A stretch of DNA of 64,000 nt, from the NCBI GenBank assembly GCA_034003325.1, contig JAVEYW010000001.1:343838-407837 (forward strand), given 5' to 3'. Source of the DNA: Desulfobacterales bacterium. GTDB taxonomy: Bacteria > Desulfobacterota > Desulfobacteria > Desulfobacterales > JAFDDL01. How positions within the stretch are numbered: the first letter of the stretch is position 1; each line of letters opens with the position of its first letter. Shown in pieces: positions 52,074 through 62,374 of this stretch. The position numbers were made by a program, and so were the translations under genes. The notes under the pieces are model-generated. The model had not been told where the DNA came from. It did not search any database and saw only the letters and a list, made by a program, of their open reading frames with translations.

Positions 52074-54221
52074 ATGGTTCGAATTGGAGAGATAACCGAT
52101 CGGTTGCTTGAGAATTTTCCGGAAACCGATATTGCCCTGGTGGAGCGCGCTTACATCTTTGCGGCCAAGGTTCACGAAGGCGAGACGCGTGTGTCCGGCG
52201 AGCCTTACCTGTCGCACTGCCTGGAGATTGCCCGAATTCTGGCGGAGATGAATCTCGATGCGATCAGCGTGGCGGCCGGGTTGCTGCACGATGTGCTGGA
52301 AAAAACACGCACCACTCCTGAAACGCTTCGGGAGATGTTTGGTCCGGAAATGTTGCGCATCGTCTCGGGCGTCACCCGGATCAGCGGCCTGCCCCTTGGA
52401 GACTCTCTTCGGGCCAGACAGGCTGAAAATATTCGAAAAATGGTTTTGGCCATGGCCGATGATCTTCGCGTGATTCTGGTCAAGCTGGCCGACCGGCTTC
52501 ACAATATGAGATCCCTGCCGTATTACGACGAACCCATACGAATTCGCATGGCATCTGAAACACGGGATATTTATTCGCCCATTGCCGCCCGGCTCGGCAT
52601 ATACTGGATCAAAAACGAGTTGGATGTCACGGCCTTTAAATACCTTCATCCAGATGTCTACGCGGATATTGAAAGCCGGATCAATAAGGATCTTTCCGAG
52701 AGGGAGAAATATATTCGGAAAGTCAAAGGCCTGGTTCAACACAAGATGCGGGAAAACAACCTGAAGTGCGAAATACAGGGCCGATACAAAAATTTCTACA
52801 GCATCTACCATAAAATGGTGACTCAGAACCTGCCCTTTGAAGAGATTTACGATATCTTTGCCTTAAGGATTATTCTGGACACAATTCCCCAATGTTACGA
52901 GGTATTGGGGCATATTCACGCCATGTGGAAACCGATTCCCAAAAAATTCAAGGATTATATCGGATTTCCCAAACCCAACATGTACCAGTCACTGCACACT
53001 ACGGTGATCGGTCCTTACGGCGAGCGGCTGGAAGTGCAGATTCGAACCTGGGAGATGGACAAGGTCGCCAAATCGGGGATCGCCGCGCATTGGCGCTATA
53101 AAGAGGGAAAACCGGCCGATGAAAAAATGACCAGCGTGTTCGGCTGGATTCAAAATCTGGTGGAAAATCAGGCGAATTTTCAAGACCCCGTCGAGTTTCT
53201 CGAAAATGTCCGAATCGATCTTTTCCCGGACGAAGTGTATGTGTTCACGCCGGACGGTGAGATTAAGACATTGCCCAAGGGCGCCACCCCCGTTGATTTT
53301 GCGTATATGGTTCACAGCGAGGTGGGAAATACCTGTACCGGTGCGAAAGTCGATGGGCGCATGGTGCCCCTGCAATATGAGCTGAAAACCGGCGAGATGG
53401 TGTCCATTTTGACGACCAAGGGCCATCATCCCAGCAAGGACTGGCTGAATTTCGTAAAGACCGTTAAGGCCCGAAGCCGCATCCGCCAATGGATCAAAAC
53501 CCAGGATATGGAGCGAAGTCTGACACTGGGCAGGGAGATATTGGAAAAAGCCTTTCGAAAACAGCGGCTGAATTTCAATACCCTGGTGAAATCGGAAAAA
53601 ATGGCGGAAGTGGTTGCCGGGTTCGGGTTCAAGCAAGTCGAGGATCTGATTGCCGGCGTGGGGTATGGCAAAATCACGCCGTTGCAGGTGGTGCGAAAAT
53701 TTGAACCCAAAGAGACGCTTGAGGAAGAAGCCCCAACCCTTTTAAACAAACTCAACCGCCCGGTCAAAAAGAAAAAGGACAGATCCGGTGTGTTGGTTAA
53801 GGGGATCGATGATATTCTGATCCGGTTCGGCCAATGCTGCCGGCCGGTCCCCGGGGATGACATCGTGGGATATATAACGCAAGGCCATGGGGTGAGCGTT
53901 CACCGGATCGGTTGTGTGAACGCCATGAAAATGAACCCGGATCGGCGAATAGAAGTTTCCTGGAGCGGGCAGTCCAGGGAAACCTATCCGGTAAAAATCA
54001 GGGTTCGTTCAGAGGACAGAATCGGCCTGCTGGCGGATGTGGCCGCAGTTATCAGCAAGCAGGGTGCCGATATTCTGGCCGCTGATGCCGGTTCTCGCGG
54101 CATGGGACCGGTGGTGCTCGATTTTACCGTTATAGTGGAAAATACGGCACAACTGGAATCGGTGATGGCGGCAATTAGACGGGTCAAGCAGGTGCAGCGC
54201 GTCAACCGGATCGCCGGTTAG
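52074..54221 (+). CDS. Long RSH (Rel/Spo) (p)ppGpp synthetase/hydrolase with altered ED pair
   Basis: 715 residues in the order HD hydrolase (~20-170), synthetase (~230-350), TGS (~385-450), helical/zinc-finger (CCRPVPGDD...H) and ACT. Hydrolase residues: H48 (LSHC), H72 and D73 (LLHDVLEK), D in LADRLHN; but the ED pair is E76-K77, so the Asp is Lys. The synthetase shows KKFKDYIGFPKPNMYQSLHTT, of the bifunctional RxKD type. It may have weak hydrolase activity (inference). Zn/RNA-binding C-terminus suggests ribosome sensing. Confidence 0.93.
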   Translation: MVRIGEITDRLLENFPETDIALVERAYIFAAKVHEGETRVSGEPYLSHCLEIARILAEMNLDAISVAAGLLHDVLEKTRTTPETLREMFGPEMLRIVSGVTRISGLPLGDSLRARQAENIRKMVLAMADDLRVILVKLADRLHNMRSLPYYDEPIRIRMASETRDIYSPIAARLGIYWIKNELDVTAFKYLHPDVYADIESRINKDLSEREKYIRKVKGLVQHKMRENNLKCEIQGRYKNFYSIYHKMVTQNLPFEEIYDIFALRIILDTIPQCYEVLGHIHAMWKPIPKKFKDYIGFPKPNMYQSLHTTVIGPYGERLEVQIRTWEMDKVAKSGIAAHWRYKEGKPADEKMTSVFGWIQNLVENQANFQDPVEFLENVRIDLFPDEVYVFTPDGEIKTLPKGATPVDFAYMVHSEVGNTCTGAKVDGRMVPLQYELKTGEMVSILTTKGHHPSKDWLNFVKTVKARSRIRQWIKTQDMERSLTLGREILEKAFRKQRLNFNTLVKSEKMAEVVAGFGFKQVEDLIAGVGYGKITPLQVVRKFEPKETLEEEAPTLLNKLNRPVKKKKDRSGVLVKGIDDILIRFGQCCRPVPGDDIVGYITQGHGVSVHRIGCVNAMKMNPDRRIEVSWSGQSRETYPVKIRVRSEDRIGLLADVAAVISKQGADILAADAGSRGMGPVVLDFTVIVENTAQLESVMAAIRRVKQVQRVNRIAG

Positions 54222-54409
54222 GCCGCTTTTGTCACGCGACCGGAACGAATGCAGTTGGTGCAAACGGTGATTTTCTTTGCGTGTCCGTTAATATTGGCGC
54301 GAACTTGCTGAAGGTTTGGGTTAAACCGGCGCTTATTGACGTTATGGGCATGGCTTACGCTGCAACCGACCAGAGGCTTTTTCCCACAAATATCACATTG
54401 TTTTGACAT
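54218..54409 (-). CDS. rpmB: Ribosomal protein bL28
   Basis: 63 residues, SKQCDICGKKPLVGC ... ITVCTNCIRSGRV with two CxxC pairs, the zinc-bound form. Converges with rel with a 4-base overlap. Component of the 50S subunit. Confidence 0.97.
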   Translation of the reverse strand: MSKQCDICGKKPLVGCSVSHAHNVNKRRFNPNLQQVRANINGHAKKITVCTNCIRSGRVTKAA

Positions 54410-54572
54410 TTTTTATCTCCTTGAATTCCCGAATGGGAATCGTTTTTTTGTGTTATCAATTAGTTGTCCACCATTCACCGAGAATTATCACAGAGATTCA
54501 ACCAGCTGAACGAGGATGTGGGCTTTTACATTAAAAAACCAAGCCTGTAAAGGTTTTTTTAGCCCGTGAAAT

Positions 54573-55277
54573 CTAATTGGTTTGCGGTGCTTCCGGGGAT
54601 GCCTCCGCAGGTGTTCCTTCCGATTTGGCTTGGGCCAGCGCGGTTTCGCACGAGGCGATATACCCGAGTGCGTCAAACTGCGCGCCGATATCCGGATACA
54701 TGTTCAAGGCATCTTTAAACCGAATCAACGCCGCTTTGTAATTTTTCATTTTCAGATAATATTTCGCAACGTATATTTCATTTGCGATAATGCTTTTGCG
54801 GCAAATTTTAATGGCAGCTTCAGCAGGGTGTTTATATTCGCTGTCCGGAAATTGATTCAGCAGGCGCTGAAACGAATCGTGCGCCTTTTTGGCGTAGGTT
54901 TGATCCTGATCAATCCCGTTCACCTGTTCAAGATAGCAGTTGCCGATCCGATAGATGGCATATGGCACGGCCTCGTTTCGAGGATGAAGGCTGGCAAAGT
55001 TTTCATAGGCCATTGCCGCTTCGTCATAGGCTTGCAAACCAAAGTGGGCATCCGCTATTTTCAGATCAGCCGTTACGGCGTGTTTGCTGAAAGGATACCA
55101 GTCTTTGATTTTGGTAAAAAGTTCTATCGAGAGTTGATAGCCGCCGCTTTCCAATTCGGCGATGCCTTCATCATAAAGCTCGGCGGCGGTTCTTTCCTCA
55201 GGTTTTGGCTGGCTTGATCCGCAACCGGTGAAAACCAGCAGGGATGTAAGGCATAGCGCCATTAAGCGTTTTGTCAT
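54573..55277 (-). CDS. bamD: Outer membrane assembly lipoprotein BamD
   Basis: 234 residues from ATG 55277; lipoprotein signal MTKRLMALCLTSLLVFTGC with Cys19 as the acylated residue (lipobox FTGC). Five TPR-like repeats follow (e.g. AELYDEGIAELESGGYQLSIELF, AAMAYENFASLHPRNE). Partner of BamA in outer membrane protein insertion. One base after the trxB stop. Confidence 0.92.
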   Translation of the reverse strand: MTKRLMALCLTSLLVFTGCGSSQPKPEERTAAELYDEGIAELESGGYQLSIELFTKIKDWYPFSKHAVTADLKIADAHFGLQAYDEAAMAYENFASLHPRNEAVPYAIYRIGNCYLEQVNGIDQDQTYAKKAHDSFQRLLNQFPDSEYKHPAEAAIKICRKSIIANEIYVAKYYLKMKNYKAALIRFKDALNMYPDIGAQFDALGYIASCETALAQAKSEGTPAEASPEAPQTN

Positions 55278-55278
55278 A

Positions 55279-56205
55279 TTACACATTACCTTCGATATAT
55301 TGTTGTGCCGAATGCGCCGCCATGGCACCATCGCCTACGGCCCCGGCGATTTGGCGCGTGGGAACCGACCGAATATCTCCCGCGGCAAAGATACCGGGCA
55401 AAGAGGTCCTCATCAGCGGATCCGTTAAAATAAAACCCGCTTTATCCGTACCGATCACATTTCCAACGGAAAAGAGATTGGGTTTTATGCCGATCCAGAT
55501 AAAACAAGCAGAGACATTCAGCGCCCGCGTATCGCCGGTGGTCAGGTTCTTTACAGTGGCGCTTTTTACTATCCCTTCCCCGTCGATTCGGGTTAATACG
55601 GTGTTCCAGATCGGTTCGATTTTGTCAATAGCACGGACACGCTCTTGCATAATCGCTTCAGCCCGCCAGCTATTCCGGCGATGAACCAGATAGATTTTTT
55701 CCGCAAACCGGGACAGAAAAACACTTTCCTTCAGTGCAGTATTGCCGCCGCCCACTGCGACCACCGTTTTGCCTGTATAAAACGGCCCGTCACAGGTGGC
55801 ACAGGTGGAAACACCCTTTCCCCAAAACTCAGCTTCTCCGGGTACGCCCAGGTGCTTCGGCGAGGCGCCCGTTGCAATAATGATCGCCTTGCTCTTAATC
55901 GCCCGATCGCTGACACGCACCGTTTTGACCTGGCCGGTTATTTCAAGGGAAAGCACCTCGTTGGTTTCGATGTTCAGTTCGAAGCGCTCTGCTTGTGATT
56001 TCATAAGCAGGGATAATTCCGGGCCGCTAATGCCTTCGGGAAACCCCGGATAATTATCGATTCGGTCGGTGATGACCATTTGGCCGCCCGGAACGAGCTT
56101 TTCAATAAGCAAGACCTTCAACCGGGCGCGAGCCGCATAAAGACCGGCGGTTAGTCCGGCCGGACCTCCGCCGATAATGAGCAGATCGTATTCGACTTGT
56201 GTCAT
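55279..56205 (-). CDS. trxB: Thioredoxin reductase
   Basis: 308 residues. FAD site GGGPAG (12-17), redox CATC (~136-139), NADPH site VGGGNTALKES and C-terminal GIFAAGD. NADPH-dependent reduction of thioredoxin, whose gene is 12 bases upstream. Confidence 0.96.
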   Translation of the reverse strand: MTQVEYDLLIIGGGPAGLTAGLYAARARLKVLLIEKLVPGGQMVITDRIDNYPGFPEGISGPELSLLMKSQAERFELNIETNEVLSLEITGQVKTVRVSDRAIKSKAIIIATGASPKHLGVPGEAEFWGKGVSTCATCDGPFYTGKTVVAVGGGNTALKESVFLSRFAEKIYLVHRRNSWRAEAIMQERVRAIDKIEPIWNTVLTRIDGEGIVKSATVKNLTTGDTRALNVSACFIWIGIKPNLFSVGNVIGTDKAGFILTDPLMRTSLPGIFAAGDIRSVPTRQIAGAVGDGAMAAHSAQQYIEGNV

Positions 56206-56217
56206 TTAATCCATTTG

Positions 56218-56544
56218 TTAAATCAGTTTGGTGATAACCTCTTCCAGCTTTGATTTGGCGACCATGCCGGTGATTTGTTCACTTACCTGTCCGCCTTTGA
56301 AAAAGATCAGGGTCGGAATGGCTTTGATACCATATTTGCCCGGTGTAACAGGGTTGTCATCCACATTGCATTTTGCGAATTTTATCTGTGTGCCGTAAGT
56401 GCCGGCGAGTTCTTCAACGATAGGGCCAATTGCCCGGCAGGGGCCGCACCACGGCGCCCAAAAATCTACCAATACAGGTTTGTCAGATTGAAGAATCTCT
56501 GAATCAAAACTCGCGTCATCAATTTCAAGCAAACCTTCCGCCAT
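56218..56544 (-). CDS. trxA: Thioredoxin
   Basis: 108 residues, WAPWCGPCRAIGP active site and cis-Pro IPTLIFFKGG. Start ATG 56544 has AAAGGGA upstream and a strong promoter 43 bases before it; trxB and bamD follow in the same direction. Confidence 0.96.
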   Translation of the reverse strand: MAEGLLEIDDASFDSEILQSDKPVLVDFWAPWCGPCRAIGPIVEELAGTYGTQIKFAKCNVDDNPVTPGKYGIKAIPTLIFFKGGQVSEQITGMVAKSKLEEVITKLI

Positions 56545-56586
56545 TGTGAATATCCCTTTCAGTTAAATAAGTTCTCAATTGTGTAG

Positions 56587-56615
56587 GTTATAAGCGTTCA
56601 CCGGCGCATTGTCAA
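56587..56615 (-). promoter_or_regulatory. Promoter for trxA-trxB-bamD
   Basis: On the minus strand TTGACA (56615-56610), 17-base spacer and TATAAC (56592-56587): near-consensus sigma-70 promoter, about 43 bases before the trxA ATG. Confidence 0.8.
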
Positions 56616-56807
56616 CAGGAACACCGGGATTCCGTCAAAGTTAATCGCCGGCCATGCGCACAGCAAAGAGATGGCAGTATGGATATGTTATATTTGCTCA
56701 CGATTTGGATTTAGGTGCCACCCTCGCTGCAACGAATGCGGAATATCCGAGCGTAATTCTGGTTCGTGCCGCGGACAAGCAGGATGCAATTTCCAACGGT
56801 TGCATCA

Positions 56808-57914
56808 CTATATTTTATTCAGTTGATAGGTTCGTGTTCCCAAGCCCATCTTTTCAGCGTAGTCGAGCTGAATTTCCCAGTTGATCTCGGGATATAGTCC
56901 TTTGAATTTATCCGCTCCCGCCGGATGGTTTTTTTCCAGGCAGGTGCCTGCCAATGCCGGCTCGCCATTGACCAGATCCGCAGACGCCTGGTCGATGGCC
57001 ACCGGGTCCGTACTTGCCAGCACGCCGATATTTTTGACGATCGGCGCATCGCTCAACGGCACGCAATCGCAAGCCGGCGAAATATCAGTTAAAAAATTCA
57101 AGCATAACACCTTGTTTTTCTTCCTATTGAGAACCCCCCATGCGTATTCGATCATCTTTTCCTGAAACACCGCCATGGACGCATCCCATTGAATCGCGGG
57201 CGCCTCGTTCGGGCACACGATAATACACTGGCCACAGCCGATGCATTTTTCGGGATCGATGACAGCCTTCTTTTTCACCAGCGAAATGGCGCCGGACACG
57301 CAATGAACCACGCAATCACCACAGCCGACACATTTTTTCGGCTTGATTTTGGGCGCTACTGCGGCGTGCTGAGCCAATTTGCCCCGTCGGCTGGCGCTGC
57401 CCATGCCGATGTTTTTCAGTGCGCCGCCAAAGCCCGTGAGTTCGTGCCCTTTAAAGTGTGCAACGGAAACGAGCGCATCCGCGTTCGCAATTTCCGCACC
57501 GATATAAACGCGCTTAAAATGCTTTCCCGACACGGGCTCCGCCGTTTCGCTGCTACCGCGCAACCCGTCGGCAATAATGAGCGGCGCCTCCACCACGGAA
57601 TAAGAAAACCCGTTTTGAACGGCTGAGGTCAAGTGCTCCGGCGCAAGACTGCGCTTTCCGACATAGAGCGTGTTGGCGTCCGTGAGAAAGGCATCGCCCT
57701 TATTTTCCTTAATGACACTCACGATCTTTCTGACAAAGACGGGACGGACAAACGCGGTGCAGCCCGGCTCTCCGAAATGGAGTTTTACGGCCACAAGATC
57801 CCGGGGCGCAAGACACTTCGATAGTCCGGCGGTTTCCATCAGACGGCCGAGTTTATTCAATACATTTTCCTGGTAAGTGGCGCGTAAATCAATGAAATAC
57901 ACGGGACTCGTCAT
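56808..57914 (-). CDS. DUF362 protein with two [4Fe-4S] ferredoxin motifs
   Basis: 368 residues. DUF362 region residues 1-185 (VAVKLHFGEPGC, VAHFKGHELTGFGGALKNIGMG) and ferredoxin pairs CVGCGDCVVHC and CIGCGQCIIVC at ~197-240, followed by a DUF362 C-terminal part (CLNFLTDISPACDC, LASTDPVAIDQASADLV). Widespread in anaerobes; thought to be a redox or cofactor-linked protein of unknown role. Gene stands alone; 263 bases downstream to trxA on the same strand carry no obvious gene. Confidence 0.88.
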   Translation of the reverse strand: MTSPVYFIDLRATYQENVLNKLGRLMETAGLSKCLAPRDLVAVKLHFGEPGCTAFVRPVFVRKIVSVIKENKGDAFLTDANTLYVGKRSLAPEHLTSAVQNGFSYSVVEAPLIIADGLRGSSETAEPVSGKHFKRVYIGAEIANADALVSVAHFKGHELTGFGGALKNIGMGSASRRGKLAQHAAVAPKIKPKKCVGCGDCVVHCVSGAISLVKKKAVIDPEKCIGCGQCIIVCPNEAPAIQWDASMAVFQEKMIEYAWGVLNRKKNKVLCLNFLTDISPACDCVPLSDAPIVKNIGVLASTDPVAIDQASADLVNGEPALAGTCLEKNHPAGADKFKGLYPEINWEIQLDYAEKMGLGTRTYQLNKI

Positions 57915-57953
57915 ACCGACCTCCGGTTATTAAGGGTGATAAAGCGTTATGCG

Positions 57954-57981
57954 TTGCGTATGCAGGCAAACATGCTATAAA
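57954..57981 (+). promoter_or_regulatory. Candidate promoter for the YkgJ-type gene
   Basis: TTGCGT (57954-57959), 16-base spacer, TATAAA (57976-57981) on the plus strand. Transcription would cross the palindromic element and reach the gene at 58258. Confidence 0.5.
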
Positions 57982-58047
57982 GGCGAAAAGCCCTTTTGTT
58001 TTGTAATGGGCCAGGGATAGGCTTGTCAAGACGATTGCCGGAGAAGT

Positions 58048-58213
58048 TCAGGGCAATCGCATGCAGAAATGGACTGCCGGGAGCGAAAGCCTTGAGGGGG
58101 ATCGGATGGAAGCTGCGGCACTGTTTGAACGCGTTGCCGCGTGAGTTTGCCGCAGTTGGAATCCGATTTTTCTCAAGGCTGAAGCGGGCTAGGGGTTACA
58201 TGCGATTGCCCTG
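58048..58213. mobile_element. MITE-like palindromic element with 15-bp terminal inverted repeats
   Basis: Perfect 15-bp inverted repeats CAGGGCAATCGCATG (58049-58063) and CATGCGATTGCCCTG (58199-58213) are flanked by direct repeats CGGAGAAGT (58039-58047 and 58214-58222), which looks like a 9-bp target-site duplication. Inner parts also pair: AGCCTTGAG with CTCAAGGCT, ATCGGAT with ATCCGAT, CTGCGGCA with TGCCGCAG, ACGCG with CGCGT. The RNA would fold as one long hairpin. No coding capacity. Confidence 0.6.
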
Positions 58214-58257
58214 CGGAGAAGTCCCGATGAAAGCAAGGCCCCCTTCATGGAGATGAA

Positions 58258-58941
58258 ATGGCGCCCATCCAACAAAAAATAAAGATACTGAACCGGATTT
58301 ATGCGGTGTACGATCAGTTTACCGCCACACTGAACATGGTTTGCGAAAAATATTGCTCGGATTGCTGCACCTGTAATGTGACGCTGACCACCCTGGAAGC
58401 GTATTCACTTGTCGCACACTTGACGGGAAAAGGGGATACAACCTTATTTCATAAGTTAGAATCGCTATCAGGGCAAAAACGCTTTCGGCCCACCATCACC
58501 ACCAACCGGTTAGCCCAATTGTGCCTGCGGGGGGAGCCGGTCCCCGAGGAAGAAAGCGACCCGTCATGGGGTAAATGCCCGTTTCTTCACCAGGCGGCCT
58601 GCTCGATCTATTCCCTTCGCCCCTTCGGGTGCCGGTGTCTTCTTTCCAGCCAAAAATGCAGTGCTATCGGATGCGCGGAAATCCCCTCCTTTGTGCTGAC
58701 GGTCAACACGGTGTTCATGCAGGTCATTGAACATGCGGATCGGAATGGACTGACCGGAAACCTGATTGATTTAATCCCATGGATGGCCGAAAAGGCCAAT
58801 CGCCAAAAATACGAATCCGCGATGCTTTCCGGTGACGAGGGGGGACTGATCGCAAACCGGCCCATGCCTTGCCTCATGGTTCCGGATGCACACCGCGAGG
58901 CGCTGAAAGATATTATCGCGACGTTACAGCGGATCGGGTAA
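58258..58941 (+). CDS. YkgJ-type cysteine cluster protein
   Basis: 227 residues. Cysteines in CEKYCSDCCTCNV, WGKCPFLHQAACSIYSLRPFGCRC and CSAIGCAE fit the YkgJ/UPF0153 Fe-S or Zn-binding cluster. The helical C-terminal half has no known function. The mRNA leader contains the palindromic element. It converges on cheB with 16 bases between. Confidence 0.8.
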   Translation: MAPIQQKIKILNRIYAVYDQFTATLNMVCEKYCSDCCTCNVTLTTLEAYSLVAHLTGKGDTTLFHKLESLSGQKRFRPTITTNRLAQLCLRGEPVPEEESDPSWGKCPFLHQAACSIYSLRPFGCRCLLSSQKCSAIGCAEIPSFVLTVNTVFMQVIEHADRNGLTGNLIDLIPWMAEKANRQKYESAMLSGDEGGLIANRPMPCLMVPDAHREALKDIIATLQRIG

Positions 58942-58957
58942 ACAGAAGCCGGTTCGA

Positions 58958-60031
<1,074 letters not shown>

Positions 60032-60508
60032 TCATTCGGTCGTGAAACAGATTTTCAGGCCAAGGTTGCCGGCAAAGGTTTCAACCAATAAGAAATGATC
60101 TTCCGGGGTCTCTTTCGGACAACGGCTTGGAATTAAATTAAAATCAATTAATTCCGGAATGCCGAGATCAAAAACGGCGGTGTTGTCAAAGGTGCTGAAG
60201 GTGTTGCCGGCAATCATATTGATGGCTTCCTGAATCGTGCCGTTCAAATGCGTTACTGTAACATCGGCCGCATCCACCCCCATAAACGTCTCGGTCATCA
60301 CCCGAAGAATTTCTTCCGGTATCATGAGAAGAAAATATCCGGACAATTTACCCTGAAAATATATTCTGCTGGCAAACGGATGCTCTCCCGGTTTTCCGAG
60401 AAATGCCTCCGTCGCGGCGTTTTCATTGACATCAATGGTCATGAAAAACATCGTTTCCAGTACCTCAGAAATCGAGGTCGTCATCGCCTTCTTCAGCGCT
60501 TCCTTCAT
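60032..60508 (-). CDS. cheX: CheX/CheC-type CheY phosphatase-like protein
   Basis: 158 residues. Phosphatase signature E-x2-N is seen in GTIQEAINMIAGN; the sheet-rich C-terminus ends ICFTTE. CheX dephosphorylates CheY-P. Overlaps the cheY end by 44 bases, or less if ATG 60484 (MTTSISEVL) is used. Confidence 0.75.
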   Translation of the reverse strand: MKEALKKAMTTSISEVLETMFFMTIDVNENAATEAFLGKPGEHPFASRIYFQGKLSGYFLLMIPEEILRVMTETFMGVDAADVTVTHLNGTIQEAINMIAGNTFSTFDNTAVFDLGIPELIDFNLIPSRCPKETPEDHFLLVETFAGNLGLKICFTTE

Positions 60509-60890
60509 CTCCCACTTCTCCTAATATCTTGGTAATGTGGTCGCGGATCGCTTCAGGCGTGAACGGTTTTTTGACATAGCCCGCCGCTCCCTTTTCGATA
60601 AACTCCCCCGCCTTTTGCTGGCTGCCTTCGGTGGTGACCACCAACACCGGTATGGCATGAAGGATATCATCCTTTTTCATCTCCTGGATAAGCTCCATGC
60701 CATTCATATCCGGCATATTGTAGTCGGTTACGACCAGATCGACCCATTCGTTCGCCAATATCTCCAGCGCCTCTTTCCCATTGCCGGCCTGTAAAAATTC
60801 GGCATCCGAAAAACCCGATGCTTTGATTGTGCGAATAACAATCGACCGCATGGGGAGCGAGTCATCGACCACCAACATTTTAAATGCCAT
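60465..60890 (-). CDS. cheY: Single-domain response regulator (CheY-like)
   Basis: 141 residues from ATG 60890 (MAFKMLVVDDS), preceded by GGGGGAAG. Phospho-Asp in VVTDYNMPDMNG, Thr/Lys in VVTTEGS and YVKKPF. An acidic C-terminal tail GDEGSAEEGDDDLDF is unusual for CheY and overlaps the cheX start. Confidence 0.93.
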   Translation of the reverse strand: MAFKMLVVDDSLPMRSIVIRTIKASGFSDAEFLQAGNGKEALEILANEWVDLVVTDYNMPDMNGMELIQEMKKDDILHAIPVLVVTTEGSQQKAGEFIEKGAAGYVKKPFTPEAIRDHITKILGEVGDEGSAEEGDDDLDF

Positions 60891-60993
60891 AGCTTCCCCC
60901 GCACTTGCTTGCCAATTTTTCATATGTGTTCAGGATATGCATTAACCGCCGCATGTTCATCTCCATTACACCCCTTCGACCAGGGGCTCCCGA

Positions 60994-61842
60994 CTATACC
61001 GAACGAATAAGATCTTCGACTTTGGACATATTTTCGCCAAAGCCGGCAATGATTTCCAGCAACTCCTTTTCCGAAAACCCGAGCGATTTGATGACATCAT
61101 CATGAAACCGGTAGGCAAGGCCGTCCGAACCGACGCCAATGCCCATCATCATGCAAAGAATGTCCGACAGGTATACAATGCTGCACTCCAAATCCTGTCG
61201 GGCCGCTTCATTTGCCAGATGGTGGTTGCGAATGATGTAAACCATTTTCTCACTGAAATTCCAGCTGCTCGCGACAAGGCCGCCCAGTTCGGCATGGTCC
61301 ACGCCGATTACTTTCTTTTCCGCTTCCATGAAACTATAACCGTTTTGCTGAACCAATTCCTGTATATTGTGAAACGCACCGGCCACGAATCGGTCTAGAA
61401 TCACCTTGCCGATATCCTTTAAAAGCGCCGCCGTAAAAATAAGTTGTTTGTTCTTGACACCTTTGCGTGTGGCGATTTCCCTGGCGATCAACGCCGAAGA
61501 AACCGAATAGCGCCATAAATCGCCTTCATTTAAGCCGTAACCTTCCTGCTTGTTCTTTAAATTTTCCACCCCGCTTTTGAGCAGCACCACATCCACAATC
61601 TGCTCAAGGCCGAGCAATGACACCGCCTCATGAACGGAATCGATGCGGCGGGGAAGTGCAAAATACGCCGAGTTGCAGGTCCGCAACAGGTTGGCCGTAA
61701 TAATCGGGTCAAATAATATAATATCCGCGATTTCCGATAGGGAAGCATCGGGATCTTCCGCAATTTGCATAATTTGATTGGCAATTTGCGGAATTGGCTT
61801 CAAGCTTTTGATTTCTTTAATCAACTCTTGAATAGCGGTCAT
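60994..61842 (-). CDS. HDOD domain signalling protein
   Basis: 282 residues. HDOD region ~1-200 (IKSLKPIPQIANQIMQIAEDPDASLSEIADII, ANLLRTCNSAYFALPRRIDSVHEAVSLLGLEQI, LLKDIGKVILDRFV, GVDHAELGGLVASSWNF). These proteins lack the full HD metal set and act in signalling. Overlaps cheD by four bases. Confidence 0.88.
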   Translation of the reverse strand: MTAIQELIKEIKSLKPIPQIANQIMQIAEDPDASLSEIADIILFDPIITANLLRTCNSAYFALPRRIDSVHEAVSLLGLEQIVDVVLLKSGVENLKNKQEGYGLNEGDLWRYSVSSALIAREIATRKGVKNKQLIFTAALLKDIGKVILDRFVAGAFHNIQELVQQNGYSFMEAEKKVIGVDHAELGGLVASSWNFSEKMVYIIRNHHLANEAARQDLECSIVYLSDILCMMMGIGVGSDGLAYRFHDDVIKSLGFSEKELLEIIAGFGENMSKVEDLIRSV

Positions 61843-62318
61843 ATCTTTTTTTCCTCTTGGCCTGAAACCTTCAACAGCATATCCCCTGTGCCGATGTTCA
61901 ACCGAATCGTTCGGTTGACATTGCCGCCGACTTCTTCGTAATCGGTCATCACCTTGTTTTTCCAGAATAACTTTCGAAGGGCCATGTGATTTCGCTTGCC
62001 GATATTAAAAAACCCTTTTTGATCCAGAATCTGGGCGCCCCCCACCACCACCACTCGCAGGCGCTGTTTTGCCGCGCCCAACTGATAGGTTGTCTTAAAC
62101 AAAAGCGGGATTCCGGAGTCGGCAAACATAAAGGGGTTATTCCTTGCTTTTTCTTCATCCAGGCTTGCTTCAGGCAACATATAATGCAAAAGACCGCCGA
62201 CTTTCGCGACCGGATCATAAACCGCCACCCCGATGCATGAGCCGAGCGAGTAAGTCACCAGCACGGCGTCCGGATCCTTGCTGGCCTTCATATCTGAAAC
62301 ACCTACGATTATGTTCAC
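61839..62318 (-). CDS. cheD: Chemoreceptor glutamine deamidase CheD
   Basis: 159 residues from GTG 62318, with GGGGAG five bases upstream. LGSCIGVAVYD contains the catalytic Cys; HYMLPEAS, VGGAQILD and NIGKRN are typical. Deamidates receptors and binds CheC/X. Confidence 0.93.
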   Translation of the reverse strand: MNIIVGVSDMKASKDPDAVLVTYSLGSCIGVAVYDPVAKVGGLLHYMLPEASLDEEKARNNPFMFADSGIPLLFKTTYQLGAAKQRLRVVVVGGAQILDQKGFFNIGKRNHMALRKLFWKNKVMTDYEEVGGNVNRTIRLNIGTGDMLLKVSGQEEKKI

Positions 62319-62374
62319 TAAAACTCCCCGCTTGATTTCTTCGCCAAGCCCATCATTTGCCTGCGCCTTTTACC

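Noticed and set aside
51519..52811. A 430-codon minus-strand frame over the end of proS and the start of rel
   Set aside because: Both plus-strand genes are certain; the antisense product has no domain.
57996..58256. An 86-codon plus-strand frame before the YkgJ-type gene
   Set aside because: It runs across the palindromic element, is Arg-rich and lacks a ribosome site; explained by the repeat.
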